The notes under the pieces were generated by a model. It was not told the DNA's origin. It made no database searches and saw nothing but the letters and a program-made list of their open reading frames with translations. From NCBI GenBank assembly GCA_020636355.1, contig JACJYB010000007.1, positions 239,815 to 303,814 of the forward strand: a stretch of DNA of 64,000 nucleotides, given 5' to 3'. Shown piece by piece: positions 9,048-16,850 of this stretch. Origin of the DNA: Lewinellaceae bacterium. Lineage in GTDB: Bacteria; Bacteroidota; Bacteroidia; Chitinophagales; Saprospiraceae. The stretch's first letter is position 1. Every line of letters starts with the position of its first letter. The translations under genes and the position numbers were made by a program.

Positions 9048-9550
9048 ATTCCCGTAAGACGACCGATTACTTCTTCCATCTGCAGGCGATGTCGTTCTCC
9101 GTGGAAATAATACACGTAAAACCAGTCCAGTCGTGTCAGGGTTCCGAGTATGGGGTGCACCATTTCCTGACCATCGAAGCATAACCGACCGGCCGATAGC
9201 AGTTGCTCCAGTTGCATGCGACTTCCAAGCCATTGGTCGTGTAATTCCGTCCAGGTATGGAGAGATTTGGGTAGAAAAGATTTGGGCGAATTGACCTTGA
9301 AAGAACGGTTAACCATGGCCTTCAGCAATCGGCGGGTCTCCCAGTTTGTCCTGGGTTGCTGTACAGCACCAGTGGTTATGAAGGGAAAGACAGTTGATTC
9401 GACCTGAATCACATGATCAAATATTTGCAACAGGGACCAGCCGGATGCTGGAGTGGCCTCTGCCAGATCCGCAGAAACACGGTTCAGAGTGGTCATAAAC
9501 CGCCCGGTATAATCCATGTGGAGTTCGTACAAGTTCTCGAATTCTGCCAT
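9044..9550 (-). CDS. DinB-family protein
   Basis: 168 residues, mainly helical, with the four-helix-bundle DinB pattern. Candidate metal histidines lie in LLQIFDHVIQVE (about residues 41-52) and in WFYVYYFHGERHRLQ near the C-terminus, giving the usual three-His arrangement together with an upstream His. DinB proteins are metal-dependent; many serve as thiol S-transferases, but the activity of this one is unknown. Its ATG overlaps the stop of the upstream SDR gene (TAATG at 9548-9552), so the two are probably translated together. Confidence 0.75.
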   Translation of the reverse strand: MAEFENLYELHMDYTGRFMTTLNRVSADLAEATPASGWSLLQIFDHVIQVESTVFPFITTGAVQQPRTNWETRRLLKAMVNRSFKVNSPKSFLPKSLHTWTELHDQWLGSRMQLEQLLSAGRLCFDGQEMVHPILGTLTRLDWFYVYYFHGERHRLQMEEVIGRLTGI

Positions 9551-10356
9551 TACAGTGATTTGGTGCGGCCCCCGTCCACGGGCAAATTGATACCATTGAT
9601 GTATGAGGCAGCCGGAGATGCTAGAAAACCAACCGCAGCAGCGATCTCACGGGGATCCCCAAATCTTCCGGCAGGAATGTCCTTCATCAGGGTTGCCTCT
9701 ACTTCTCCGGTCGTTAAACCCCGCTGGTTTGCCAGGACTCCGATCAGTTCTTCGAGCCGGGATGTATAGGTCATGCCCGGTAGCACATTGTTGACGGTAA
9801 TACCGTCTGCAGCTACCTCACTGGCTAACGTTTTTGCCCAGTTGGCCACGGCTCCACGGATGGTATTGGATACACCCAGATTTTCCAAAGGTTGTTTAAC
9901 GGAGGTGGAAATAATATTGATAATACGACCAAAACCTACTTTGCGCATACCTGGAAGTACGGCCTGCATCAGCAGATGGTTACAGACAAGGTGTCTCTCA
10001 AAGGCATGACGAAACGCTTCAATAGGTGCATCCACGATCTTTCCGGAAGGAGGTCCGCCGGTGTTGTTAATCAGAATGTGAATGGGCATTTCCTGAAGGA
10101 TTGACTGGACTTGAGAGACCAGCTCCCGGGGATCATCGTAATCAGCTACTAAAAACCGGTGATCCTGATTTGATTCCGAGATCAGATTCGGAAGCATATC
10201 CTGCATGAGGTCGGCACTGCGCGAGACCAGGATAATCCGGGCTCCCAGGCGGGCTAATTCCAGGGCACATGATTTGCCAATGCCTTTGCTACTTCCACCC
10301 ACCAGGGCATTCTTACCAGCAAGCGGGTGATCCGGCGTATAGGATGCCTTCTCCAT
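9550..10356 (-). CDS. SDR-fold oxidoreductase lacking the classical YxxxK pair
   Basis: 268 residues with a Rossmann fold. The cofactor loop is GGSSKGIG (about 20-27), then INNTGGP, and the C-terminus has PAGRFGDPREIAAAVGFLASPAASYINGINLPVDGG, typical of 3-oxoacyl-ACP reductase-like SDRs. After the catalytic-serine strand (IINIISTS) the expected Tyr-xxx-Lys is replaced by LGVSNTIRGAV, so neither residue is present. A known SDR subgroup carries an 'LSNxxR' element here, so this is more likely a subgroup trait than a mutation. It is coupled to the DinB gene by TAATG. The substrate is unknown. Confidence 0.85.
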   Translation of the reverse strand: MEKASYTPDHPLAGKNALVGGSSKGIGKSCALELARLGARIILVSRSADLMQDMLPNLISESNQDHRFLVADYDDPRELVSQVQSILQEMPIHILINNTGGPPSGKIVDAPIEAFRHAFERHLVCNHLLMQAVLPGMRKVGFGRIINIISTSVKQPLENLGVSNTIRGAVANWAKTLASEVAADGITVNNVLPGMTYTSRLEELIGVLANQRGLTTGEVEATLMKDIPAGRFGDPREIAAAVGFLASPAASYINGINLPVDGGRTKSL

Positions 10357-10378
10357 AGGTGATAAATGGCAGATTGCC

Positions 10379-10386
10379 TACTTTTG
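10379..10386 (+). promoter_or_regulatory. Candidate -7 element for lpxH
   Basis: TACTTTTG is an exact match to the Bacteroidota TAnnTTTG element and lies 18 bases before the lpxH ATG. No good TTTG is seen about 20 bases upstream, so only the -7 half is supported. Confidence 0.35.
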
Positions 10387-10404
10387 TGGGAAGTTAGTAA
10401 ATGA

Positions 10405-11187
10405 ATGCCGGCGAGTCAAATCTATTTTGCATCCGATTTTCACCTGGGCATTGACGCCCGGTTAACCTCCCGGGAGCGGGAAAAGCAGATCGTAGGCTGG
10501 CTGCATTCCATTGCTTCCGAATGTGCACATCTTTATCTGGTCGGCGACCTTTTTGATTTCTGGTTTGAATACGGACAGGTAATTCCAAAGGGCTATACCC
10601 GGCTTTTGGGGTCCTTAGCAGAATTAGTCGATAGTGGTATTCCGGTTACTGTATTCACTGGAAACCACGATCTCTGGATGTTCGGATACCTGGAGGAGGA
10701 ATTGGGGGTGATCGTGCACCGGGAACAACCTATTCAGGTCCAGCATCATGGTAAAAAATTCCTGATCGGTCATGGTGATGGCCTGGGCCCGCATGATCGG
10801 GGCTATAAGTTGCTAAAGAAAATCTTTACCAATCCCCTGGCGCAATGGAGCTTTGCGCGCCTACACCCAAATTTAGGGATGCGGGTGGCGCAATTTTGGT
10901 CCGGAAAAAGCAGGAAGGCTAATGTCCAAATGGAATCCTTTCAAAAATTGGAGCAGGAATGGCTGTTTGAATATGCTTGTGCCCAGCAGCAGGCAGATCC
11001 GGTAGATTATTATGTATTCGGCCACCGGCACCTACCTATTGACGCAGCAATTCCAGGATCAAATGCCAGATACATCAACCTGGGTGATTGGCTGCATCAC
11101 AATTCGTTTGGGATCTTTGATGGGGAAAATATTCGCCTGGAATTTTATCAAACGGACAACCGGACGATATACCCGGTGAGCAGATAG
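10405..11187 (+). CDS. lpxH: UDP-2,3-diacylglucosamine diphosphatase
   Basis: 260 residues, a calcineurin-like metallophosphoesterase of the LpxH type, which releases UMP from UDP-2,3-diacylglucosamine in lipid A synthesis. Metal-binding motifs appear in order: SDFHLG (Asp and His), GDLFDFWFEYG, GNHDLW, IGHGDGLGP and FGHRHLP. The long helical insert after GYKLLKKIF fits LpxH rather than a general phosphoesterase. The ATG at 10405 is used; an ATG at 10401 is in another frame. It is divergent from the SDR gene and converges with frr, 3 bases away. Confidence 0.93.
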   Translation: MPASQIYFASDFHLGIDARLTSREREKQIVGWLHSIASECAHLYLVGDLFDFWFEYGQVIPKGYTRLLGSLAELVDSGIPVTVFTGNHDLWMFGYLEEELGVIVHREQPIQVQHHGKKFLIGHGDGLGPHDRGYKLLKKIFTNPLAQWSFARLHPNLGMRVAQFWSGKSRKANVQMESFQKLEQEWLFEYACAQQQADPVDYYVFGHRHLPIDAAIPGSNARYINLGDWLHHNSFGIFDGENIRLEFYQTDNRTIYPVSR

Positions 11188-11190
11188 CGA

Positions 11191-11754
11191 TCAGATGGTC
11201 ATGATGTCTTTTTCTTTGACGTCAACCATATGCTGAACTTTATCGTTGTACTCATTGACCAAATCCTGAACTCTGCCTTCCATGCGCTTTCCGGCATCTT
11301 CAGCATAGCCATTTTTAACTTCCTTTTTTACAAAGTCCAATATTTTATGGCGTTCATTACGAATTCCGACGCGGGTATCCTCGGCAAGGGATTTGGCCTG
11401 TTTTACCAGGTCTTTGCGACGGTCTTCGGTCAGAGGCGGTATGGTAAGGCGAATCACCTCACCGTCGTTCTGAGGCGTGACACCCAAATTGGCTTCAAAA
11501 ATGGACCGCTCGATGTCAGCAATAATTTTGCGTTCCCAGGGCTGAATGGTAATGGTTTTTGAATCACTTGCTGTAATATTCGCTACCTGGTTGATCGGAA
11601 CCGGACTACCATAATATTCAACCAGCACGCCTTCAAGCATAGCCGTATTCGCCTTGCCGGTGCGTATTTTGGTTAACTCACGTTGTAAATGCTCCAAGCT
11701 GCGGTCAAAATGTTCCGTAGCTTCTTTTATTACCGAATTAATGTCTTCGTACAT
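11191..11754 (-). CDS. frr: Ribosome recycling factor
   Basis: 187 residues, standard RRF length, from the ATG at 11754; a TTG three codons earlier is rejected. RRF splits post-termination 70S ribosomes with EF-G. The family core is plain: LQRELTKIRTGKAN near the N-terminus, YYGSPVPINQVANI in the middle, IRLTIPPLTEDRRKDLVKQ, and the C-terminal helix with VGIRNERHKILDFVKK. Upstream pyrH and tsf are not in the window. Confidence 0.97.
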   Translation of the reverse strand: MYEDINSVIKEATEHFDRSLEHLQRELTKIRTGKANTAMLEGVLVEYYGSPVPINQVANITASDSKTITIQPWERKIIADIERSIFEANLGVTPQNDGEVIRLTIPPLTEDRRKDLVKQAKSLAEDTRVGIRNERHKILDFVKKEVKNGYAEDAGKRMEGRVQDLVNEYNDKVQHMVDVKEKDIMTI

Positions 11755-11877
11755 TCCGATCAAATTTTACATCAACAATAACCGGATACCATTTCTGCTC
11801 ATCCGGTTTGCCAAAAATACAAAAAGATGACCCGGAATGGTTCCCTGATCACCTTTTTGCATATAGATTATTATCCG

Positions 11878-12561
11878 TTAGTCCCTGCTACCCATAAAAC
11901 GAAGGACGAAATACAAGAGGGTTGCCAAGGCGCTTAAAGCACCGACCACGTAGGTCAGGGCAGCCCATTTTAGGGCGTCCTTTGCTCCGTAATATTCAGT
12001 ATCAGAGTGCGTTACGTTTTCTTTATCCAGCCATGCCAACGCCCGGTTACTGGCATCGAATTCGACCGGCAACGTGATTAGCGAGAAGGCGGTTGTGATG
12101 CCCATGGCTACAACTAAAATCAACAGAAACGAACTATTGTGCGTAGCCCCAAAACCAAAGAGCAACCCCATGAACAGCCACTGTTGTGCCATGGAAGCAA
12201 ATTGGACAACAGGCACCATGGATGAACGAAATTTCAGCCAGGCATACTGGGTGTCATCCTGTACGGCATGACCGCATTCATGGGCGGCAACAGCAGCCGA
12301 TGCAACACTCCGTCCATGATAGACATCCGGACTGAGCAGGACCACTTTCTCTTTCGGATTGTAGTGATCGGTCAACGTACCCTGCCCTTCGGCAACGCGC
12401 ACATTGTTGATCCCATAATCGCGAAGCATTTTTTGCGCAACTTCCGCACCGGACATTCCTGTGGAAAGAGGCATGTGACTGTACTCCTTGAATTTATTCT
12501 TTAAACGGGTGCTGACGACCAGCGACAGAATTCCGAAAATGACGATGATGATTATATACAT
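11878..12561 (-). CDS. YugP-type zinc-dependent membrane protease
   Basis: 227 residues from the ATG at 12561. Upstream non-ATG starts would run into serS and are not favoured. An N-terminal membrane helix (YIIIIVIFGILSLVVS) is followed by a metallopeptidase domain with HECGH in AAHECGHAVQDD (about residue 95) and, further on, EFDASNRAL, the usual second metal-binding region of Zn_peptidase_2 proteins. Two or more further helices follow the HExxH motif. Family members are neutral zinc metallopeptidases of unknown substrate. It lies 43 bases downstream of serS on the same strand and may be read from the same promoter. Confidence 0.85.
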   Translation of the reverse strand: MYIIIIVIFGILSLVVSTRLKNKFKEYSHMPLSTGMSGAEVAQKMLRDYGINNVRVAEGQGTLTDHYNPKEKVVLLSPDVYHGRSVASAAVAAHECGHAVQDDTQYAWLKFRSSMVPVVQFASMAQQWLFMGLLFGFGATHNSSFLLILVVAMGITTAFSLITLPVEFDASNRALAWLDKENVTHSDTEYYGAKDALKWAALTYVVGALSALATLLYFVLRFMGSRD

Positions 12562-12604
12562 AGTTCGACTTTTGTTATGGTTTGTGAGATAACTAACATT
12601 CGAC

Positions 12605-13885
12605 TTAGTCAATTCGTTCGAATCCGGTATACGGTATTAAGACGGAAGGCATCTCTATACCGTCCGATGTCTGATAATTTTCGAGCAAGGCAGCTACAAC
12701 CCGGGCCAGCGCCAGCGCACTTCCATTGAGTGAATGGGCCAATTGGTTCTGGCCATCAGCATTTCGGAACCGCAACCGCATCCGGTTGGTTTGAAAGGTT
12801 TCAAAATTGGAAACGGAACTGACTTCCAGCCACTTTTGTTGGGCCGCTGAAAAGACCTCGAAGTCGTAGGTGATGGATGAAGTGTGGCCTAAATCACCGC
12901 CGCATAACCGCACGATCCGGTAGGGCAATCCCAGCTCATCCAGGATACCGGCAACATGTTCTACCATTTCCAGTAATGCTTTATCCGAGTGATCCGGATG
13001 CTGAAACTGGACAATTTCTACTTTATCAAACTGGTGAACCCGGTTGAGACCTTTAACATCGGAACCGTACGATCCCGCTTCCCGGCGGAAGCAGGGGGTA
13101 TATCCCGTAAGTTTGATGGGAAAGTCGGATTCCTGAACGATGACATCCCGGTAAATATTGGTGACGGGTACTTCTGCAGTCGGGATCAAATACAGATTAT
13201 CCACGGTACAATGATACATCTGACCTTCCTTGTCGGGCAACTGGCCGGTAGCCCGTGCCGTATCTTCGTTGACCAACAATGGCGGAATGATTTCCTCGTA
13301 ACCAGCATCGATGGCTTTATCCAGGAAAAAACGGATGAGTGCACGCTGCAATTTGGCACCCTTACCCCGGTATAATGGAAATCCCGAGCCGGTAATTTTC
13401 ACGCCCAATTCAAAGTCGAACAGCCGGTATTTTTTACCCAGCTCCCAGTGTGGGACCGGCTTATCGCCCGGAGCAGGTAAGGACCCTTTCCAGTCGCGGA
13501 ATAATTCATTGTCGTCTGCGGTCCGTCCCTGGGGGACAATAGCTTGCGGAACATTGGGTAACTGCAATAGGATGTTCTCAATGCGTTCCTTAGCGGAATT
13601 CATTGTATCCTGAAGGGATTCGGCAGCGGTCTTGATGTCTGCTACCGATTGTTTCATGGATTCGGCTTCTTCGCGTTTGCCTTGTTGCATCAGTGAACCT
13701 ATCTCCTTGGACAGCTGATTGCGCCGGGCAAGCAACTGATCGAGTTCTGCCTGAGCCGTTTTGCGGAGTTCATCCTGCTGCAATACTTCGTCCACCAATT
13801 GTATGGTATCTGCGGGCAGATGGCGTTTGAGGAAACCGTCAACTACTGCATTATAATCATTACGTATGCGGGATATTTCGAGCAT
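12605..13885 (-). CDS. serS: Serine--tRNA ligase
   Basis: 426 residues, full length for a class II seryl-tRNA synthetase. The N-terminal 110 residues form the coiled-coil arm that holds the tRNA long variable arm (LDQLLARRNQLSKEIGSLMQQGK). The catalytic core shows motif 1 around GYEEIIPPLLV, the TAEVPVTN serine-binding segment, motif 2 PCFRREAGSYG and motif 3 NGSALALARVVAALLENYQ. A good promoter candidate lies 26 bases upstream. Confidence 0.97.
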   Translation of the reverse strand: MLEISRIRNDYNAVVDGFLKRHLPADTIQLVDEVLQQDELRKTAQAELDQLLARRNQLSKEIGSLMQQGKREEAESMKQSVADIKTAAESLQDTMNSAKERIENILLQLPNVPQAIVPQGRTADDNELFRDWKGSLPAPGDKPVPHWELGKKYRLFDFELGVKITGSGFPLYRGKGAKLQRALIRFFLDKAIDAGYEEIIPPLLVNEDTARATGQLPDKEGQMYHCTVDNLYLIPTAEVPVTNIYRDVIVQESDFPIKLTGYTPCFRREAGSYGSDVKGLNRVHQFDKVEIVQFQHPDHSDKALLEMVEHVAGILDELGLPYRIVRLCGGDLGHTSSITYDFEVFSAAQQKWLEVSSVSNFETFQTNRMRLRFRNADGQNQLAHSLNGSALALARVVAALLENYQTSDGIEMPSVLIPYTGFERID

Positions 13886-14244
13886 GTCAGATATCGTTAA
13901 TTTTACGGGGCAAAATTAATACAATTTTGAGTGAACGAAAGATTGCTATTCCAACTCTTGGAGGTCAATGGCTAGGATGAGACTAGGATTGGAATGTTTT
14001 TGACAAAAAAAATGTTTAAAAGTGCAGCCCGTATTCGTTGGTATTAAAAAATGATTTAACTTTACCGCGATTAAAACACATCAACTTCCGGCTTCTACGA
14101 GAAGTTTAAGCAGGAAACTCCCATCACGATATTTTTGAGATCATCAATTTTGTTAAGGGGAATTTGATTTATAGCTGATTTGAGAAAGCAAACATCTCAC
14201 CTACTACTAAACGTGATTTACATCTAATTTATCAAGGACAAGAT
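13886..14244. other. 359-base divergent intergenic region between serS and rho
   Basis: No open reading frame of note. It holds the serS promoter candidate at its left end and a weaker rho promoter candidate, TAACTTTA at 14057-14064 with TTGG 15 bases before it. That would give rho a leader of about 170 bases. In that leader CTTCT (14092-14096) and AGAAG (14100-14104) form a short perfect hairpin with an ACG loop. AAGGA at 14234-14238 is a plausible ribosome-binding site for rho. Confidence 0.5.
13911..13940 (-). promoter_or_regulatory. Candidate promoter for serS
   Basis: On the minus strand TTTCG (13936-13940) is followed after 17 bases by TAATTTTG (13911-13918), an exact TAnnTTTG match. 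Transcription would start near 13904 and leave about 19 bases of leader before the serS ATG. Confidence 0.5.
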
Positions 14245-16167
14245 ATGTACGACATTCTGCAGTTGAACGATATGCTGGTTCCTGAGTTGAGGGACATCGC
14301 AGAAAAAATCGGTCTTAAAGGTTATAAACGACTTACGCGTCAAGAGCTGATTTATAAAATACTTGATCAGCAAGCGTTAACAGATCAAGAGAATGCCAAG
14401 ACTGCCCCTACCGGGAAAGCAGCTGCATCCAAAGAAAACGGAGCAGATAAGGTAGCTCCCCGCACGCCTGTGGCGAATAAAGAAGAAAAAAATTCGAAAC
14501 CCGGACAAAAAGAAACCAAAAAGGCGGAAGAACCTGCAGCTCCTGCGGCTGGTGATGCCGGTGATAGTAAATCCGGGAGCCGGCGCCGGCGCCGGTCGCC
14601 CAATGCCGGGCCCTTAAAAGAGCCGGCCAGTGATCCAAAACCTGCAGCCAAGACTGAGGAACAAGTACCGCCTCCGGTCAGTGAAGACCGTGCGGATAAC
14701 CGGAAAGAAAACCTGCAAACAAAACCTGCTCCGCCCCGACCTGCCCGTCACGAAGAGCAATCCCGGCCTGTTCAGCAGCAGCAGAGCGAGGTCAGAGAAC
14801 AGCCAAGAAGAAATCCGGCTCCGGAGCCTGCCGATAGAGAGCAACGAGAGCCACGGGAACAACGAGAGCCACGGGAGCAAAGAGAATCAAGGGATCTGAG
14901 AGAACAACGCGATCAGCGGGATCAGAGAGACTCGCGGGATCAAAGAGAACAACGCGATCAGCGGGATCAGAGAGACTCGCGGGATCAGCGCGACCAACGG
15001 GACCAGCGGGAACAACGAGAACCGGTAGAGCGATTTAACATTGATCTCGACGGGATTGTAGAAGGGGAAGGCGTTTTGGAGATGATGCCTGATGGTTACG
15101 GCTTTCTGCGTTCCTCGGACTATAATTACTTGTCATCACCCGATGATATTTATGTATCGCCCTCGCAAATTAAATTATTCGGATTAAAGACCGGGGACAC
15201 CGTAACCGGTGCCATCCGTCCGCCGAAAGAAGGTGAAAAATATTTTGCATTGCTTCGCGTATCCCGGATTAATGCACTTGAGCCAGCCAGAATCCGTGAC
15301 CGGGTTCCTTTTGATTACCTGACGCCCCTGTTTCCGCGTGAAAAGTTTAACCTGACCACCAATCCACTCGGTCGCGATTACGGCAACCGGATGATCGACT
15401 TGTTCACACCGATCGGAAAAGGTCAACGTGGTCTTATCGTGGCGCAACCTAAGACGGGTAAGACCTTTTTACTGAAAGATGTGGCTAATGCCATCGCCAT
15501 CAATCATCCCGATTGTTATATGATTGTCCTCCTGATCGATGAACGTCCGGAGGAAGTTACAGACATGCGTCGTAGTGTTAATGCCGAAGTCATCGCATCC
15601 ACATTTGATGAACCCGCCGATAATCACGTCCGCGTAGCCGGCATCGTGCTTGAAAAAGCGAAACGATTGGTGGAATGTGGTCATGATGTCGTGATCCTGC
15701 TGGACTCCATTACCCGTTTGGCCCGTGCCTACAACACGGTTGCACCCTCCAGCGGTAAGGTATTGTCCGGTGGGGTGGAAGCAAATGCATTGCAAAAGCC
15801 TAAGAAATTCTTCGGTGCCGCACGTAAAATCGAAAACGGCGGTTCGCTAACCATCCTGGCAACAGCATTGATCGATACCGGGTCCAAAATGGATGGCGTC
15901 ATCTTTGAAGAATTTAAAGGTACCGGTAATATGGAATTGCAACTCGACCGGAGCCTGGCTAACAAACGGCTCTATCCGGCCATCGATTTGACAAAGTCCA
16001 GTACGCGCCGTGAAGAACTCCTTCTGGAGAAAGAAGCATTGCAACGAATGTTCATTATGCGCAATCATCTGGCGGATATGAAACCGGATGAAGCCATGGA
16101 ATTTTTGCTTAAATACATGCGGGGAACGACCAATAATGACGAGTTCCTGGCATCTATGAATGGATAA
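14245..16167 (+). CDS. rho: Transcription termination factor Rho with long disordered insert
   Basis: 640 residues against about 420 for E. coli Rho. Residues 1-48 are the Rho N-terminal helical domain (LVPELRDIAEKIGLKGYKRLTRQEL). About residues 50-265 are low complexity: Ala/Pro/Lys/Glu-rich, then an Arg/Asp/Gln/Glu tract made of 'RDQ' and 'REQ' triplets. The cold-shock-like RNA-binding domain follows (GVLEMMPDGYGFLR), and then the hexameric helicase with a Walker A-like AQPKTGKT (about 400-407), LLIDERPEEVTDM and VVILLDSITRLARAYN. All catalytic parts are intact. In Bacteroides a comparable disordered region lets Rho form condensates; the same role here is inferred. Transcription of rpmH follows from a separate promoter. 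Confidence 0.96.
   Translation: MYDILQLNDMLVPELRDIAEKIGLKGYKRLTRQELIYKILDQQALTDQENAKTAPTGKAAASKENGADKVAPRTPVANKEEKNSKPGQKETKKAEEPAAPAAGDAGDSKSGSRRRRRSPNAGPLKEPASDPKPAAKTEEQVPPPVSEDRADNRKENLQTKPAPPRPARHEEQSRPVQQQQSEVREQPRRNPAPEPADREQREPREQREPREQRESRDLREQRDQRDQRDSRDQREQRDQRDQRDSRDQRDQRDQREQREPVERFNIDLDGIVEGEGVLEMMPDGYGFLRSSDYNYLSSPDDIYVSPSQIKLFGLKTGDTVTGAIRPPKEGEKYFALLRVSRINALEPARIRDRVPFDYLTPLFPREKFNLTTNPLGRDYGNRMIDLFTPIGKGQRGLIVAQPKTGKTFLLKDVANAIAINHPDCYMIVLLIDERPEEVTDMRRSVNAEVIASTFDEPADNHVRVAGIVLEKAKRLVECGHDVVILLDSITRLARAYNTVAPSSGKVLSGGVEANALQKPKKFFGAARKIENGGSLTILATALIDTGSKMDGVIFEEFKGTGNMELQLDRSLANKRLYPAIDLTKSSTRREELLLEKEALQRMFIMRNHLADMKPDEAMEFLLKYMRGTTNNDEFLASMNG
14899..14987 (+). repeat. 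45-bp tandem repeat inside rho
   Basis: A 44-base block at 14899-14942 recurs without change at 14944-14987, a 45-base period, i.e. 15 residues of the pattern REQRDQRDQRDSRDQ. It is preceded from about 14840 by shorter, imperfect REQREP units and followed to about 15027 by further RDQ/REQ triplets. Exact identity at the DNA level, third bases included, points to recent tandem duplication by slippage or unequal exchange. Confidence 0.9.
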
Positions 16168-16198
16168 GAATCAAAACCGAAGCTAATTTTTTCAATAA

Positions 16199-16232
16199 TT
16201 GATAGGTAATACGCAAAAAAAGGCTACTTTTG
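16199..16232 (+). promoter_or_regulatory. Candidate promoter for rpmH-rnpA
   Basis: TTG at 16199-16201 and an exact TACTTTTG at 16225-16232 (TAnnTTTG), 23 bases apart. The start site would be near 16239, giving a leader of about 37 bases before rpmH. Confidence 0.5.
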
Positions 16233-16275
16233 CTGTCCTTTTTTTAAGCAGCTTGCTGATAAATCGATAGAAGTC

Positions 16276-16431
16276 ATGAAGCGTACATTTCAACCATCCA
16301 GACGCAAACGATCAAACAAACATGGATTCATGACTCGTATGAGTTCAAAGAATGGTCGTAAGGTATTAGCTCGCCGCCGGGCTAAAGGAAGACACAAACT
16401 TTCCGTAAGCGACGAGCGCAGACTGAAATGA
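16276..16431 (+). CDS. rpmH: 50S ribosomal protein L34
   Basis: 51 residues: begins MKRTFQPSRRKRSNKHGF, continues RMSSKNGRKVLARRRAKGR and ends LSVSDERRLK. This is the full L34 pattern, extremely basic, with no insertion. It lies 108 bases after rho and 18 bases before rnpA, the near-universal rpmH-rnpA order. dnaA and the replication origin, which flank this pair in many bacteria, are absent here. Confidence 0.97.
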   Translation: MKRTFQPSRRKRSNKHGFMTRMSSKNGRKVLARRRAKGRHKLSVSDERRLK

Positions 16432-16449
16432 TCCGGCTGGAATGGATAA

Positions 16450-16845
16450 ATGCCTGACCTGTACCTGGGATCGAACCGGCGATTGAAGCATCGCAAGCTC
16501 ATCACCCGGTTATTTAAGGAAGGTCATTCATTATTCAACTATCCATTTAAACTGTTATGGCTTCCGGTTGACGATGTTACCGGAAGCCCTTTTTTATTTT
16601 CCGTATCCGTTCCAAAAAAAACATTCCCAAAAGCTGTCGATCGCAATCGATTGAAGCGACAAACCCGCGAATCATTTCGGCTCCAACAACAACAACTCAC
16701 CACGATCCCCGGAAAGACCATTTTGCTTATGTACATTTATGTAGGCAAAGAAGCCCTGGCTTATGATGCCATCGATCGCAGCATTCGATATTTAACAAAA
16801 CTTTTAAAAAAATCGATTCGCAAATCAGCCCCTTCGGACGTATAA
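16450..16845 (+). CDS. rnpA: Ribonuclease P protein component
   Basis: 131 residues. Basic protein that helps the RNase P RNA process pre-tRNA 5' ends. After an N-terminal RRLKHRKLITRLFKEG comes the family core FSVSVPKKTFPKAVDRNRLKRQTRESFR, with the conserved RNRxKR RNA-binding motif at about residues 60-68. The C-terminal half (KTILLMYIYVGKEALAYDAI) is normal. The gene contains a terminator-like hairpin at 16559-16600. ATG at 16450 is the only in-frame start near rpmH. Confidence 0.95.
   Translation: MPDLYLGSNRRLKHRKLITRLFKEGHSLFNYPFKLLWLPVDDVTGSPFLFSVSVPKKTFPKAVDRNRLKRQTRESFRLQQQQLTTIPGKTILLMYIYVGKEALAYDAIDRSIRYLTKLLKKSIRKSAPSDV
16559..16600 (+). terminator. Intrinsic-terminator-like hairpin inside rnpA
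   Basis: Perfect 10-base-pair stem: GGCTTCCGGT (16559-16568) pairs with ACCGGAAGCC (16579-16588) around a 10-base loop, followed by C and then TTTTTTATTTT (16590-16600). The form is that of a Rho-independent terminator on the plus strand, yet it lies about 110 bases into the rnpA coding frame. It may lower rnpA transcription relative to rpmH. Confidence 0.6.
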
Positions 16846-16850
16846 TCATC

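Noticed and set aside
12609..12624. GTTCGAATCC, a T-arm-like string
   Set aside because: It encodes the C-terminal residues of serS and has no cloverleaf context.
14838..15027. Repeated units that could suggest a CRISPR or a tandem-repeat array
   Set aside because: In frame within rho, no spacers, triplet periodicity; a coding low-complexity tract.
16469..16484. GGGATCGAACC-like string resembling a tRNA T-arm on the opposite strand
   Set aside because: It is inside the rnpA frame and no acceptor, D or anticodon stems can be built around it.
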